Notes: generated by a model not told the origin, from the sequence alone. Shown: positions 1-9,157, counted from the first letter of the stretch. The stretch is DNA of 64,000 nt from Verrucomicrobiaceae bacterium (GCA_027486585.1 JAIXOU010000034.1:1-64000); one strand, 5' to 3'. Numbers and translations: made by a program.

Positions 1-67
1 TCTGCTCAATCAAGGCGTCCAGCGCCTGGTTCAATGCTTCCTTCTTTTTATCTTGGTTCTTTCTCAT
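1..67 (-). CDS. Start of an unidentified gene overlapping the ADP-ribosyltransferase-like gene (partial)
   Basis: Only the first 22 codons are in the window; they read MRKNQDKKKEALNQALDALI and then EQ before the edge. The ATG at 65-67 overlaps the TGA of the upstream gene (64-66) in an ATGA arrangement, which usually means translational coupling. The visible part is lysine-rich and then looks helical. It is too short to assign to a family. By position it could be the partner of a two-gene toxin-antitoxin style unit; this is inference only. Confidence 0.55.
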   Translation of the reverse strand, partial: MRKNQDKKKEALNQALDALIEQ

Positions 68-666
68 CGTTGCTTTGTGCTTGGGATTGCCCCCTCACAC
101 AAACTTTCTGACAGGCTCCGCACGGCAATTTGGATGTGTGATTTTTTCCGAATTTCGGATCCAGGAAATGCGGCAGGGCCTTCTTGAAAGACACCTCGCA
201 CAGTCTGCATCGGCTGCCCGTCTATTTTCTCGACCACGGGAATAACGAAATTGAGCATGTCACAGTCGAGGCGATGCAGCGGGCCTTTGTTACTGGGCAG
301 TATAGCCGACTGCTGGCTCTGATAGAGATCGTAGGTCGAGTTTAAGACTGCTGTGTAACGGGTGTCCAGCAAATCGAGACAATTGCCCAACTGAATGACG
401 GCACCGATGACTGCTGGCTTTTTGATGCGTTTCGGATCACGCATCTTCTGCTCTACAGCCCACTCAAAAGCGCGCTCGGGACCGAACTCCCAAAAGTAGA
501 TACCGTAGCCAAGCCAGTCGTAGTCATTCTCACTCGCGGACAAGTGATTGCCGGTTATTAAGACCTGCCGGACAACGGCTTCATCGCAGCCGTGGTAGGC
601 GATGATGGTGCGCTGGTAGTCAAAGTGACGCATGACCGAATGGTAACTCGGCGGACTATTCTGCAA
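64..666 (-). CDS. ADP-ribosyltransferase-like (PARP-fold) protein, possible toxin
   Basis: This 200-residue protein has the sequence landmarks of the PARP/diphtheria-toxin ADP-ribosyltransferase fold. There is a Tyr-His-Gly-Cys motif at residues 24-27, matching the NAD-binding His region, and a Gly-Tyr-Gly-Ile-Tyr-Phe motif at 53-58 followed by an Ala-rich helix, as in the GxGIYF...A signature of PARPs. A later segment, residues 157-182, contains VRGVFQEG and HIQIAVR. A clear third catalytic Glu is not obvious. I recall similar uncharacterised bacterial proteins but cannot name a Pfam family with certainty. The stop codon overlaps the start of the next gene by four bases, so the two are probably co-translated. 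A second possible start is Met12. No signal peptide is visible, so the protein is likely cytoplasmic. Function as an antiphage or toxin-antitoxin component is inference. Confidence 0.6.
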   Translation of the reverse strand: MQNSPPSYHSVMRHFDYQRTIIAYHGCDEAVVRQVLITGNHLSASENDYDWLGYGIYFWEFGPERAFEWAVEQKMRDPKRIKKPAVIGAVIQLGNCLDLLDTRYTAVLNSTYDLYQSQQSAILPSNKGPLHRLDCDMLNFVIPVVEKIDGQPMQTVRGVFQEGPAAFPGSEIRKKSHIQIAVRSLSESLCEGAIPSTKQR

Positions 667-677
667 AAGACTTTCTT

Positions 678-3200
678 TTACCCAAACAAACTCATCTGCC
701 CAGCATCCTCATCGCTGCGCGGCTTCTTCCTGGTCTTCGCGGGCACGCTGGTCGCCACGGGAACTTCTTTAACGCTTTCGGCGGGCTGGTGGCCGGATTC
801 GAGTTGTTGGAGGACTTCTTTGGCGCGGGCGATGACGTTTTCGGGGAGGCCGGCGAGTCTCGCGACTTGGATGCCGTAGCTTTTTTCGGCGCAGCCAGGG
901 AGGATCTTGCGGAGGAAGATGATCTGCTGGTTCCACTCCTTCACGGCGACGTTGTAGTTCTTCACGGCGCTGCGGCTTTGCGCGAGCGCGGTGATCTCGT
1001 GGTAGTGCGTAGCGAAGAGGCAGCGGGCGCCGATGTGATCGTGCAGGTGCTCAGCGACGCTCCAGGCGATGCTGAGGCCGTCGAAGGTGGACGTGCCACG
1101 ACCAATTTCGTCGAGGATGACGAGGCTGCGCTCGGTGGCGTTGTTGAGGATGAGCGAGGTCTCGTTCATCTCGACCATGAAGGTGGATTGGCCGCGTGCG
1201 ATGTCGTCGCTAGCACCGATGCGGGTGAAGATGCGATCCACCAACCCGATCTCCGCGCTGGCGGCGGGGAGGAAGCTGCCAATCTGCGCCATGAGGGTGA
1301 GCAGCGCGGTTTGGCGTAAGTACGTGCTCTTACCGGCCATGTTCGGGCCGGTGATGAGGATGAGGCGGCTTTCCTCAGGCTCCAAAGTGACGTCGTTCGG
1401 CACGAAGCGCTCACCACTGGTGAGATTCTGATCGAGCACGGGATGACGGCCTTCGCGAATGAAGAGATTGCGCGTCTCATTGAGCACGGGGCGGGTGTAA
1501 TTGAAGAGACGTGCGGTTTCAGCGAGCGAGCCGAGCGAATCGAGGATGGCAATGGCTTCGGCGGTTTCCTGGATGTGCGCGAGGTGCTCCAGGACGCGGC
1601 TACGCAGCTCGATGAACTGCTCGTATTCGAGCGCCTTGCTGCGCTCCTCGCTGCCAAGGATCTTGTCCTCCATGCGCTTCAACTCGTCGGTGATGTAGCG
1701 CTCGCCGTTGACGGTGGTCTGCTTGCGGTGGTAGTCGGCGGGCACGCTGCCGACGTTGGCCTTGGTGATCTCGATGAAGTAACCGAAGACGGCGTTGTAT
1801 TTGATCTTGAGGCTCTTGATGCCCGTGCGCTCGATCTCGCGGTTTTGCAGGTCGGCGATCCACTGTCGGCCGAGCGTGGAGGCGGCGCGGAGTTCGTCGA
1901 GCGCGGGGAGATAACCTTCACGGAAAACGCCACCTTCTTTGATCTGCAAAGGTGGCTCATCACAGATGGCGCGTTGGATTTCCTGGCAGAGCGGGGTGAG
2001 GTCGTGGAGCTTTCGACAGAGATCGGTCAGATTAGACGGATCGCTCTGATCGGACGGATCTAGGAGGGTCTTCAAAGAAGGCACGACCTCCAGCGAAGTG
2101 GCCAATGCCTGCAAATCACGGCCATTGCCACTGCCTTGGCTGAGGCGGGAGCTGGTGCGCTCAAGATCACGCACTTCCTTTAACAGTGTGCGGACTTGGC
2201 CGAGCAACATGGGCTCGTCGAGGAAGGCGGCGATCATGTCCTGGCGCTGAGTGAGCAGGTCCAGATCACGCAGGGGATGCAGCACCCAATGGCGCATCTT
2301 GCGCGCGCCCATGGGCGTGCAGGTGCGATCTAGAGCGCTCAAAAGGGTGTGCGCGCTGCCGCCACGAGCGCTGACAAGCTCCAGGTGACCCTGGCTGGCG
2401 GCGTCGATCAACACACAATCGTTGGTTTGGCCGACGCGCAGGCGTTGGATATGATCGACACTGCGGCGAAGCTGGAATTGCAGGTATTGCAGGATGCAAC
2501 CAGCGGCACAGATCGCGGCGTTCATGCCGGTGCAGCCGAAGCCATCGAGAGATTGCACTTTGAAGTGCTGCGTGAGGCTGTGCTGCGCCTGATCGAGCAG
2601 GAACAGGTAGCTCTCGATGGGTTGGGCACTGCTGGGGTTGCCAAGGGCGTCGATGACCTCGCGCTGGGTTTCGCTGTAGAGAAGTTCGCTGGCTTGCAGA
2701 CGCTCGAGTTCGTCAGCGAGCTCGATGGTATCTTTAAACTCGGCGACTTCGAACTCACCGGTGGTGTGATCCACATAGGCGAGGCCGAGTTTTTTGCCTT
2801 CGCGGAAAACCGCCGCGAGGTAGTTCGGACGGTTCGAGTCGAGCAAGTTAAGATCGCTGACCGTGCCCGCGCTGAGGATCTGTGACACGGCCCGCTCGAC
2901 AATTTTGCCCGGTGTGGGTTCGGTCGTCTGCTCGGCGATGGCGACGCGTTTGCCACCTTTGATCAACTTTGCAATGTAACCCTGCGAACTGTGATGCGGG
3001 ACACCGCACATGGGCACGCCATTGCGTTTCGTCAGGGCGACATTGAGAATGGGGGAGGCCACTTTCGCGTCCTCAAAAAAGAGTTCATAAAAGTCGCCTA
3101 GACGGAAGAACAGCAACACGTCCTCCGGCAGCTCGCGTCGGATAGCGAGATACTGCTTCATCATGGGAGTGGTGGCGGCGTCGGACATGGAGGGCGTCAA
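678..3200 (-). CDS. mutS: DNA mismatch repair protein MutS
   Basis: MutS recognises mismatches and small loops and recruits MutL. The 840-residue length is normal for the MutS1 family. The mismatch-reading motif Gly-Asp-Phe-Tyr-Glu sits at residues 35-39, the Walker A motif GPNMAGKST at 618-626, and the ABC-type signature and Walker B region (VILDEIGRGTS) follow. The far C-terminus contains QMSLF, a good match to the beta-clamp binding consensus, expected for a replisome-linked MutS. Met5 (MSDAATT) is an equally plausible start. The gene follows 11 bases after the start side of the ADP-ribosyltransferase-like gene but nothing links them functionally. No mutL is present in the window. Confidence 0.97.
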   Translation of the reverse strand: MTPSMSDAATTPMMKQYLAIRRELPEDVLLFFRLGDFYELFFEDAKVASPILNVALTKRNGVPMCGVPHHSSQGYIAKLIKGGKRVAIAEQTTEPTPGKIVERAVSQILSAGTVSDLNLLDSNRPNYLAAVFREGKKLGLAYVDHTTGEFEVAEFKDTIELADELERLQASELLYSETQREVIDALGNPSSAQPIESYLFLLDQAQHSLTQHFKVQSLDGFGCTGMNAAICAAGCILQYLQFQLRRSVDHIQRLRVGQTNDCVLIDAASQGHLELVSARGGSAHTLLSALDRTCTPMGARKMRHWVLHPLRDLDLLTQRQDMIAAFLDEPMLLGQVRTLLKEVRDLERTSSRLSQGSGNGRDLQALATSLEVVPSLKTLLDPSDQSDPSNLTDLCRKLHDLTPLCQEIQRAICDEPPLQIKEGGVFREGYLPALDELRAASTLGRQWIADLQNREIERTGIKSLKIKYNAVFGYFIEITKANVGSVPADYHRKQTTVNGERYITDELKRMEDKILGSEERSKALEYEQFIELRSRVLEHLAHIQETAEAIAILDSLGSLAETARLFNYTRPVLNETRNLFIREGRHPVLDQNLTSGERFVPNDVTLEPEESRLILITGPNMAGKSTYLRQTALLTLMAQIGSFLPAASAEIGLVDRIFTRIGASDDIARGQSTFMVEMNETSLILNNATERSLVILDEIGRGTSTFDGLSIAWSVAEHLHDHIGARCLFATHYHEITALAQSRSAVKNYNVAVKEWNQQIIFLRKILPGCAEKSYGIQVARLAGLPENVIARAKEVLQQLESGHQPAESVKEVPVATSVPAKTRKKPRSDEDAGQMSLFG

Positions 3201-3294
3201 GGAGTCAAGAGTTCGCGGGGCTGGTCAAGGCGGGAGTGGGCCGTGAATCAAAGATAGATAAGTCGGCTTGGCCCCGTTTCAGCGCGCCACCTCC

Positions 3295-4740
3295 ATGAAA
3301 CGCGCCTTTTTGATTCTCACCACGCTTTTTGTCACCGCTGCTGAGGCGGCGACAAAGCCGAACATCGTGTTCATTTTGTCAGATGATCTAGGCTACACGG
3401 ATGTGGCCTGCTTTGGCTCAACGTATTATGAGACACCCAACCTAGACCGTTTGGCCTCCCAGGGGATGAAGCTGACAAGCCATCATCACCATCAAAACTG
3501 TCAACCGACACGCGCAGCGCTGATGTCGGGACAGTATGCCCCACGCACCGGTGTTTACACGGTCGGCCATACGGCGCGTTTTGATTGGCAGACACGTCCG
3601 CTAAAGCCAGTGGACAATGTGACCGAGCTGCCGCTGGAGAAGGTGATCATTGCACAGAAGCTGAAAAAAGCAGGCTATGCGACGGGCATGTTTGGCAAAT
3701 GGCATCTCGGTGAAAAGGGTGAGCATCATCCGGGAAAGCGTGGCTTTGACGAGGCCATCGTGAGCATGGGCAAGCACTTTGAGTTTAAGACAGATCCAAA
3801 GACGGAGTATGCCAAGGGGACCTATCTGGCGGACTTTCTCACGGATCAAGCAGTGGACTTTATCGGCCGGCACAAGGCGGAGCCTTTCTTTCTGTATCTA
3901 CCCCACTATGGCGTGCATTCACCGCATCACGCGAAACCGGAATTGATCGCTAAATTCAAAGACAAGCCAGGAGTCGGTGGTCACAACAATCCAACCTATG
4001 CGGCGATGATCGCCAGTGTGGATGAAAGCGTGGGCCGAGTGATGGCAGAGCTGGAAAAACAGGGGCTTGCCGACAACACCGTGTTGATTTTTTCCTCAGA
4101 CAATGGCGGCGTCGGTGGCTATGCGCGGGATGGCATTTCTGGGGGCGACATCACTGACAATGCACCGCTACGCAGCGGCAAGGGCAGTCTCTATGAAGGC
4201 GGCACACGCGTGCCATTCATCGTACGCTGGCCTGGCGTGACGAAGGCGGGCACCGTCACTGACACACCGACGATCCATGTGGATCTGTATCCGACCTTGA
4301 TGGAAATTGCCTCTGCGACAGCCCCCGAGAATCAGCCGCTGGATGGTGAGAGTCTGGTGCCGCTGTTTCGCGATTCCAAGGCTGCCTTAAAGCGCGAGGC
4401 GATCTTTCAGCATTTCCCCGGTTATCTCGGTGCGGGCCAGAACACTTGGCGGACCACGCCCGTGAGCCTCATCCAGGTGGGGCCATGGAAGCTCATGGAA
4501 TATTTTGAAGATCATCGCCTAGAGCTCTACAACCTCCATGAGGATGTGGGCGAGACGAAGAATCTAGCCTCTGAACAGCCAGAAAAAACCAAGGAACTTC
4601 ACGCCAAAATGATCGCCTGGCGGGCAAGTGTGGGAGCTAAAATGCCGACCCCAAACACACCTGTGGCAGCGACGCCAAAGAAAGGCAAAGCCAAGGGTAA
4701 AGGAAAGGGCAAGGGCAAAGGAAAGAACCAAGCCGAATAA
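3295..4740 (+). CDS. Secreted arylsulfatase-family sulfatase
   Basis: This type I sulfatase hydrolyses sulfate esters, probably of a polysaccharide or glycan. I chose the ATG at 3295 because it directly opens a signal peptide (MKRAFLILTTLFVTAAEA); an in-frame ATG at 3268 would add nine residues before it. The metal site IVFILSDDLG follows at the N-terminus. The formylglycine motif is Cys69-Gln-Pro-Thr-Arg, i.e. CxPTR rather than CxPSR, followed by AALMSGQY. GKWHLG and the HVDLYPTL region are typical of the family. The C-terminus ends in a Lys/Gly repeat (residues about 462-477), an unusual basic tail that could bind anionic polymers. An anaerobic or aerobic formylglycine-generating enzyme must be elsewhere. 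The substrate cannot be read from the sequence. Confidence 0.93.
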   Translation: MKRAFLILTTLFVTAAEAATKPNIVFILSDDLGYTDVACFGSTYYETPNLDRLASQGMKLTSHHHHQNCQPTRAALMSGQYAPRTGVYTVGHTARFDWQTRPLKPVDNVTELPLEKVIIAQKLKKAGYATGMFGKWHLGEKGEHHPGKRGFDEAIVSMGKHFEFKTDPKTEYAKGTYLADFLTDQAVDFIGRHKAEPFFLYLPHYGVHSPHHAKPELIAKFKDKPGVGGHNNPTYAAMIASVDESVGRVMAELEKQGLADNTVLIFSSDNGGVGGYARDGISGGDITDNAPLRSGKGSLYEGGTRVPFIVRWPGVTKAGTVTDTPTIHVDLYPTLMEIASATAPENQPLDGESLVPLFRDSKAALKREAIFQHFPGYLGAGQNTWRTTPVSLIQVGPWKLMEYFEDHRLELYNLHEDVGETKNLASEQPEKTKELHAKMIAWRASVGAKMPTPNTPVAATPKKGKAKGKGKGKGKGKNQAE

Positions 4741-4790
4741 GACGGGCTTGCGCTCAGGGTGGAAGGCATGACAAAGTGTCGTCTCCACCC

Positions 4791-5759
4791 ATGACTGCCT
4801 CCGCACCCACTCGTCGTCACTTCCTACAACTCGCTTCCACCGCTTTGGCCGCCTCCTTCACCGGCGTGGCCCAGGCTGCGGACAAAAAAGAGCCCTTCAA
4901 AATCTCGCTCGCTGAGTGGTCGCTGAACAAGCGTATCCTGAAGCGTCCAGGAGCTGAGCCTTTGGATCACCTCGACTTTGCGAAAACAGCGCGCGGGTTT
5001 GGGATTGATGGCGTGGAGTATGTGAATCAGATGTTCTTTGATAAAGCCACCGACGCGGCCTACCTCGGCGAGATGAAGACTCGTCAGGAGGGCGAAGGCG
5101 TGAAAGGCCTGCTCATCATGTGCGACCGTGAAGGCAACCTGGGTGATCCAGATGAAGCCAAGCGCGCGAAGACCATCGAAAACCACCTCAAGTGGCTGGA
5201 TGCAGCCGCGACCTTGGGTTGCCACAGCATTCGCGTGAATGCCGCCAGCGATCCAAAACTCAGCTTTGAAGAGCAAATGAAACTGGCCGCGGATGGCCTG
5301 CATCGCCTCTCCGTCGAAGGTGACAAGCGCGGGCTTTATGTCGTGGTGGAGAATCACGGTGGCCTTTCCAGCAATGGTCTCTGGCTCACGGGCGTGATGA
5401 AAGCTGCTGATCATGAACGCGTGGGCATCTTGCCTGACTTTGGCAACTTCTACACCGACCGGAACAAAGGCGAACTCTACAACCCCTACAAAGGTCTGCG
5501 TGAATTCATGCCATGGGTGAAAAAAGGCATGAGCGCCAAGGCCTATGACTGGGACACCGGCGCCGGTAAATTTTTCACGGAAGACCGCCGTGAAGGCCGT
5601 GAGATGACCCTGGATTTCCAACGCCTGATCGACATCGTCGTGAAGGCTGGTTACAACGGCTACATCGGCATCGAATACGAAGGCGACAAACACAGTGAAA
5701 TGGAAGGCATCGCCCGCACCAAGCAGGCTCTCGATGAGCTGAAGGCGATGATTGCGTAA
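4791..5759 (+). CDS. Tat-exported sugar phosphate isomerase/epimerase-like TIM barrel
   Basis: The protein belongs to the xylose isomerase-like TIM barrel family (AP endonuclease family 2, IolE/hydroxypyruvate isomerase group). Features are ISLAEWSLN near the start, an internal VVENHGG strand, ILPDFGNF and the C-terminal IGIEYEGD strand. These supply the Glu, His and Asp metal ligands expected in the fold. The N-terminus has a twin-arginine signal (TRRHFLQLAS, then a hydrophobic stretch to AQA), so it acts outside the cytoplasm, a common pattern in Planctomycetes and Verrucomicrobia. A GTG at 4776 would extend it by five residues; ATG at 4791 is preferred. It follows the sulfatase by 50 bases and precedes a pseudouridine synthase by 8 bases. 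The true substrate is unknown. Confidence 0.88.
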   Translation: MTASAPTRRHFLQLASTALAASFTGVAQAADKKEPFKISLAEWSLNKRILKRPGAEPLDHLDFAKTARGFGIDGVEYVNQMFFDKATDAAYLGEMKTRQEGEGVKGLLIMCDREGNLGDPDEAKRAKTIENHLKWLDAAATLGCHSIRVNAASDPKLSFEEQMKLAADGLHRLSVEGDKRGLYVVVENHGGLSSNGLWLTGVMKAADHERVGILPDFGNFYTDRNKGELYNPYKGLREFMPWVKKGMSAKAYDWDTGAGKFFTEDRREGREMTLDFQRLIDIVVKAGYNGYIGIEYEGDKHSEMEGIARTKQALDELKAMIA

Positions 5760-5767
5760 CTGCGGAC

Positions 5768-6451
5768 ATGCGGCGTCTGGATCAACTTCTCTCCTCTCTC
5801 GGCTACTGCACGCGCCGGGAGGCGGAGGCTGTGGTCAAAGGTGGCCAAGTGTCGATCAACGGCATCGTGGCCACCCGTGCAGATCAGCGAGCTGATCCAC
5901 ATCAGGTCACGCTGGATGGGAAACCTCTGGAGGCACCGGATGGACTGCTGGCCGTTCTGCATAAGCCGCTGGGTTACGTCTGCACTCATGCCGATGGTGA
6001 GGGTCCGACCATTTATGAGCTGCTACCCCATCGTTGGTTAGCGCGCAATCCCGCCGTGACGAGTGCAGGCCGACTGGATAAGGATACGAGTGGTTTGATC
6101 CTGATCACGGACATCGGTGCGCTGGTGCATCGCTTCACCTCACCAAAGGCGGAAGTGGAAAAAATTTACGAAGTGACCGTGGATCATGCTTTGGAGCCGA
6201 GCCTGATCGAAACCTTTGCCAGTGGCACCGTGATGCTGCGCGGTGAGGAGCGGCCCTGCCTGCCTGCGAAGCTGGTGATTCACAGCGCGACGACCGCTTC
6301 TCTAACGATCACGGAGGGCCGCTACCATCAAGTGCGGCGCATGTTTGCCAGTCAAGGCTGGCACGTGGAGGCTCTGCATCGGTCACGCTTTGGCGATTAC
6401 ACGCTCGGCGATCTCAAAGAGGGACAATGGCGGATTCTCGAGAAGCCGTGA
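5768..6451 (+). CDS. rsuA: Pseudouridine synthase, RsuA/RluB/RluE family
   Basis: This enzyme isomerises uridine to pseudouridine in ribosomal RNA. An N-terminal S4 RNA-binding domain (about residues 1-50, RLDQLLSSLGYCTRREAE) precedes the catalytic domain. The catalytic motif GRLDKDTSGL places the nucleophilic Asp at 104. Later family motifs HKPLGYV (residues 65-71) and GRYHQVRRMF are intact. At 227 residues and with this S4 domain it resembles 16S U516 synthase RsuA, but RluB or RluE specificity cannot be excluded. It lies 8 bases after the isomerase-like gene, so the two may share a transcript. A second paralogue is at 22270-22968. Confidence 0.9.
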   Translation: MRRLDQLLSSLGYCTRREAEAVVKGGQVSINGIVATRADQRADPHQVTLDGKPLEAPDGLLAVLHKPLGYVCTHADGEGPTIYELLPHRWLARNPAVTSAGRLDKDTSGLILITDIGALVHRFTSPKAEVEKIYEVTVDHALEPSLIETFASGTVMLRGEERPCLPAKLVIHSATTASLTITEGRYHQVRRMFASQGWHVEALHRSRFGDYTLGDLKEGQWRILEKP

Positions 6452-6455
6452 TGGT

Positions 6456-7820
6456 TTAGCCAATCTGGGCAAGAATCGACGAAGCAATCTTGTCGGCTTG
6501 GGCTTCGAGATATTCCACGTCACGACCTTCGATGAGAAGACGGATGAGGGACTCGGTGCCGGAGTAGCGGAGCAGGACACGACCATAATCGCCCAGCTTC
6601 TTCTCGGTCTCTTGGATGATTTTTTGCGCGTCTTTGAGCTCTTCCATCGGCGGCTTGGAGCGCACACGAAGATTGCGGGAGGACTGCGGGAATTTCTTCA
6701 GGCACTTGCGCAGCTGACTGAGGGGCTCGCCGGTTTCCTTCATGATCTTGAGGATTTGCAGACCTGCGATGAGTCCGTCTCCGGTCGTAGCCCAGTCGCC
6801 AAAGATGATGTGGCCGCTCTGTTCACCCCCGAAATTGAGGCCACGAGCATGCATTTCCTCCAGCACATAGCGGTCGCCGACATTCGTGCGGATGACCCGG
6901 CCACCGAGACGGGAAACGAGATCATCCAGACCATAGTTGCTCATGATGGTGACGGCCAGGCTATTCTCTTTCAGGGTGCCTTTGCGCAGCATGGACTCCG
7001 CAGCGATGGCCATGAGCTCATCTCCATCCAGAGCGATGGCTTCTTCATCACACAGCGCGATGCGATCGGCATCTCCATCATGGGCGATGCCAGCCTGAGC
7101 TTGGCTTTGACGAACAAGACGCTCCAATTCCTCACTGTGCGTGCAGCCACATTCTTCGTTGATGTTAAAACCATCGGGCTCGCTGTGAAAGACCTGCACA
7201 TCAGCCCCGAGCTGCTCCAACGCCAGCGCGCTGGTGTAAGAAGAGGCACCGTGAGCATTGTCTAAGGCCACCCTCATGCCATCAAGGCGGACGCCTCCCA
7301 TGCTGGCCACAGCGTGAGCGACGTAACGATCCACGGCATCCTCCATGCGGCTGACGCGGCCAATGCTGCGGCCTTCGGGACGGACAGCTTCCGCAATTTC
7401 TCCGAGCACGATTTTTTCAATCGCGATCTCGGTCTTGTCATTGAGCTTGCGGCCATTGCCGTGGACGAACTTGATGCCGTTGTCCTGGAAAGGATTGTGA
7501 GAAGCACTGACGATGACGCCAAAATCAGCGCCAGTCTGTGCGGAGAGCATGGCCACAGCGGGGGTAGGCACCATGCCTGCAAGCACGACATCCACACCCG
7601 CAGAGTTCAGCCCTGCAATGAGTGCCGACTCCAGCATTTCGCCCGAAGCGCGAGTATCACGACCGATGACGCAGCGTGGGCGTCCGCCGGAATCACCCTG
7701 TTGGCTAAGCACCGCCGCAGCGGCTTGGCCGAGACGCAGAACGAACTCGGGAGTCATGGGATGACGATTGGCCACAGCGCGGACGCCGTCGGTGCCGAAG
7801 AATTGACGCTTATCAGACAT
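6456..7820 (-). CDS. glmM: Phosphoglucosamine mutase GlmM
   Basis: GlmM converts glucosamine-6-phosphate to glucosamine-1-phosphate, feeding UDP-GlcNAc, peptidoglycan and lipopolysaccharide. The N-terminal FFGTDGVRA motif, the phosphoserine loop SASHNPFQDNGIKF with catalytic Ser107, the metal loop DGDADR, the sugar loop GGEQSGHI and the C-terminal phosphate-binding loop RYSGTESLIR are all present. At 454 residues it has full family length. It converges with the pseudouridine synthase gene, four bases apart. DUF1015 lies upstream in the same direction with about 107 bases between them. Confidence 0.97.
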   Translation of the reverse strand: MSDKRQFFGTDGVRAVANRHPMTPEFVLRLGQAAAAVLSQQGDSGGRPRCVIGRDTRASGEMLESALIAGLNSAGVDVVLAGMVPTPAVAMLSAQTGADFGVIVSASHNPFQDNGIKFVHGNGRKLNDKTEIAIEKIVLGEIAEAVRPEGRSIGRVSRMEDAVDRYVAHAVASMGGVRLDGMRVALDNAHGASSYTSALALEQLGADVQVFHSEPDGFNINEECGCTHSEELERLVRQSQAQAGIAHDGDADRIALCDEEAIALDGDELMAIAAESMLRKGTLKENSLAVTIMSNYGLDDLVSRLGGRVIRTNVGDRYVLEEMHARGLNFGGEQSGHIIFGDWATTGDGLIAGLQILKIMKETGEPLSQLRKCLKKFPQSSRNLRVRSKPPMEELKDAQKIIQETEKKLGDYGRVLLRYSGTESLIRLLIEGRDVEYLEAQADKIASSILAQIG

Positions 7821-7871
7821 AGAGCGCGGCGTTTACTGCAAAAGAGGCTCAGTGTCAAAGGCTGGACAGCG

Positions 7872-7907
7872 TTCACCCCCAGCCGACGATGATCGACAGG
7901 GGGTGAG
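7872..7907. terminator. Hairpin between the DUF1015 gene and glmM
   Basis: Arms TTCACCCCC (7872-7880) and GGGGGTGAG (7899-7907) pair with one G-U or mismatch position around an 18-base loop. There is no following T-run on either strand, so this is at best a weak terminator or a transcript-end stabiliser for the DUF1015 gene. Confidence 0.35.
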
Positions 7908-7927
7908 GCAAAGCCTTTCGGCACTAT

Positions 7928-9157
7928 TTAGAAGGTATGAATGAAGAGTCCTGAGCGGAGTTTAGGCTCAAACCAGGTGCTCTTCGGAGGCATGATCTGT
8001 TCGGCATCGGAGATGGCCATGAGCTGATCCACCGTCACAGGATACATGCTGAAAGCCACGGCGTGATCGCCTGCATTGACGAGCTTTTCAAGCTCAGCGG
8101 TGCCTCGGATACCACCGATGAAGTCGATCCGCTTGCTGGTGCGTGGATCGTCGATGCCGAGCACAGGCTTCAGCAGGCGGTCCTGAAGGATGCTGACGTC
8201 GAGCAGATCGATCGGGCTTGCATCGGCGGCGGCTTTCCAGGCGAGATCATACCATTTTCCACCGAAATACATGCTGGCATGGCCCGGCAGAGTCGGGGAT
8301 TTAATCTCCGTCTCAGTGACGGTGAAAATGCTGCTGACTTCGGCAAAGAAGGCGTCAGGACTGCGTCCATTCAGATCCTTCACAGCGCGGTTGTAGGGCA
8401 GAATATTCAGCTCATTGCCGGGGAAAAGGACGCAGAGGAACCAATTGTAATCTTCAGCTCCGGTGTGACTTGGATTGCGCTCACGACGCAGCTGGCTGAC
8501 GCGAAAGGCACTGGCTGCACGGTGGTGACCATCGGCAATGTAGGAAGCCGGAACTTGGCTAGCAAAGAGCTGTTCCAATTGGGTGCAGGACTCGGCTGGC
8601 AGACGCCAGGACTGGTGACGGACGCCATCTGGTGCCGTGAAGTCATGATCAGCCGGCTGAGCCTGCATGTGGCCCTGGATGATGGCATCAATCTCTGGCT
8701 GACCGCGATAGGTCAGGAAAATGGGGCCAGTGTTGCCACTCAGCGCATCCACGAGACGGGTGCGATCATCCTCTTTGTCTTGGCGCGTCTTCTCGTGCTT
8801 TTTGATGACATCTTGCGCATAATCCTCCGTGTGGCAGACGCCCACAAGCCCGGTTTGACTGTGACTGCCGATCGTCTGGCGATAGAGATACAGGCTAGGA
8901 GCCGCCTCACGCACGAGCACGCCATCAGCGACCAGCTTGTCCAGGTTTTCCTTGGCCTTCGCATACACCTCTGGCGAGTAAGGATCGACAGATAAAGGCA
9001 GATCGATCTCTGCACGATCCACATGCAGGAGATTCAGCGGCTTGTCATGAGCCAGAGCATAAGACTCCTCACGATTGACGACATCATAAGGCACCGCCGC
9101 GACAGCAGCAGCATGTTGGGGGACAGGAACGAGACCTTGGAAAGAACGAAGACGCAT
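7928..9157 (-). CDS. DUF1015 family protein
   Basis: This 409-residue protein is full length for the DUF1015 family. The opening RSFQGLVPVPQHAAAVAAVP and the following tyrosine-aspartate, the NLLHVDR segment, and the central ADGHHRAASAF motif are characteristic. No signal peptide is visible, so it is probably cytoplasmic. The biochemical role is not established to my knowledge. In many bacteria members sit near serine metabolism genes, but here the neighbours are glmM and an L,D-transpeptidase, so context does not settle its job. It is transcribed toward glmM. Confidence 0.88.
   Translation of the reverse strand: MRLRSFQGLVPVPQHAAAVAAVPYDVVNREESYALAHDKPLNLLHVDRAEIDLPLSVDPYSPEVYAKAKENLDKLVADGVLVREAAPSLYLYRQTIGSHSQTGLVGVCHTEDYAQDVIKKHEKTRQDKEDDRTRLVDALSGNTGPIFLTYRGQPEIDAIIQGHMQAQPADHDFTAPDGVRHQSWRLPAESCTQLEQLFASQVPASYIADGHHRAASAFRVSQLRRERNPSHTGAEDYNWFLCVLFPGNELNILPYNRAVKDLNGRSPDAFFAEVSSIFTVTETEIKSPTLPGHASMYFGGKWYDLAWKAAADASPIDLLDVSILQDRLLKPVLGIDDPRTSKRIDFIGGIRGTAELEKLVNAGDHAVAFSMYPVTVDQLMAISDAEQIMPPKSTWFEPKLRSGLFIHTF

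Noticed and set aside
1443-2885. Long plus-strand reading frames inside mutS (for example 1443-2063 and 2349-2885)
   Set aside because: They run antisense to a clear MutS with all motifs and have no recognisable domain; long antisense frames are expected in this GC-rich codon pattern.
4824-5693. A 289-codon minus-strand frame across the isomerase-like gene
   Set aside because: The plus-strand protein has a Tat signal and TIM-barrel motifs, so the antisense frame is a shadow.
8063-8995. A 310-codon plus-strand frame antisense to DUF1015
   Set aside because: The minus strand shows family motifs (DGHHRAA); the plus frame shows none.
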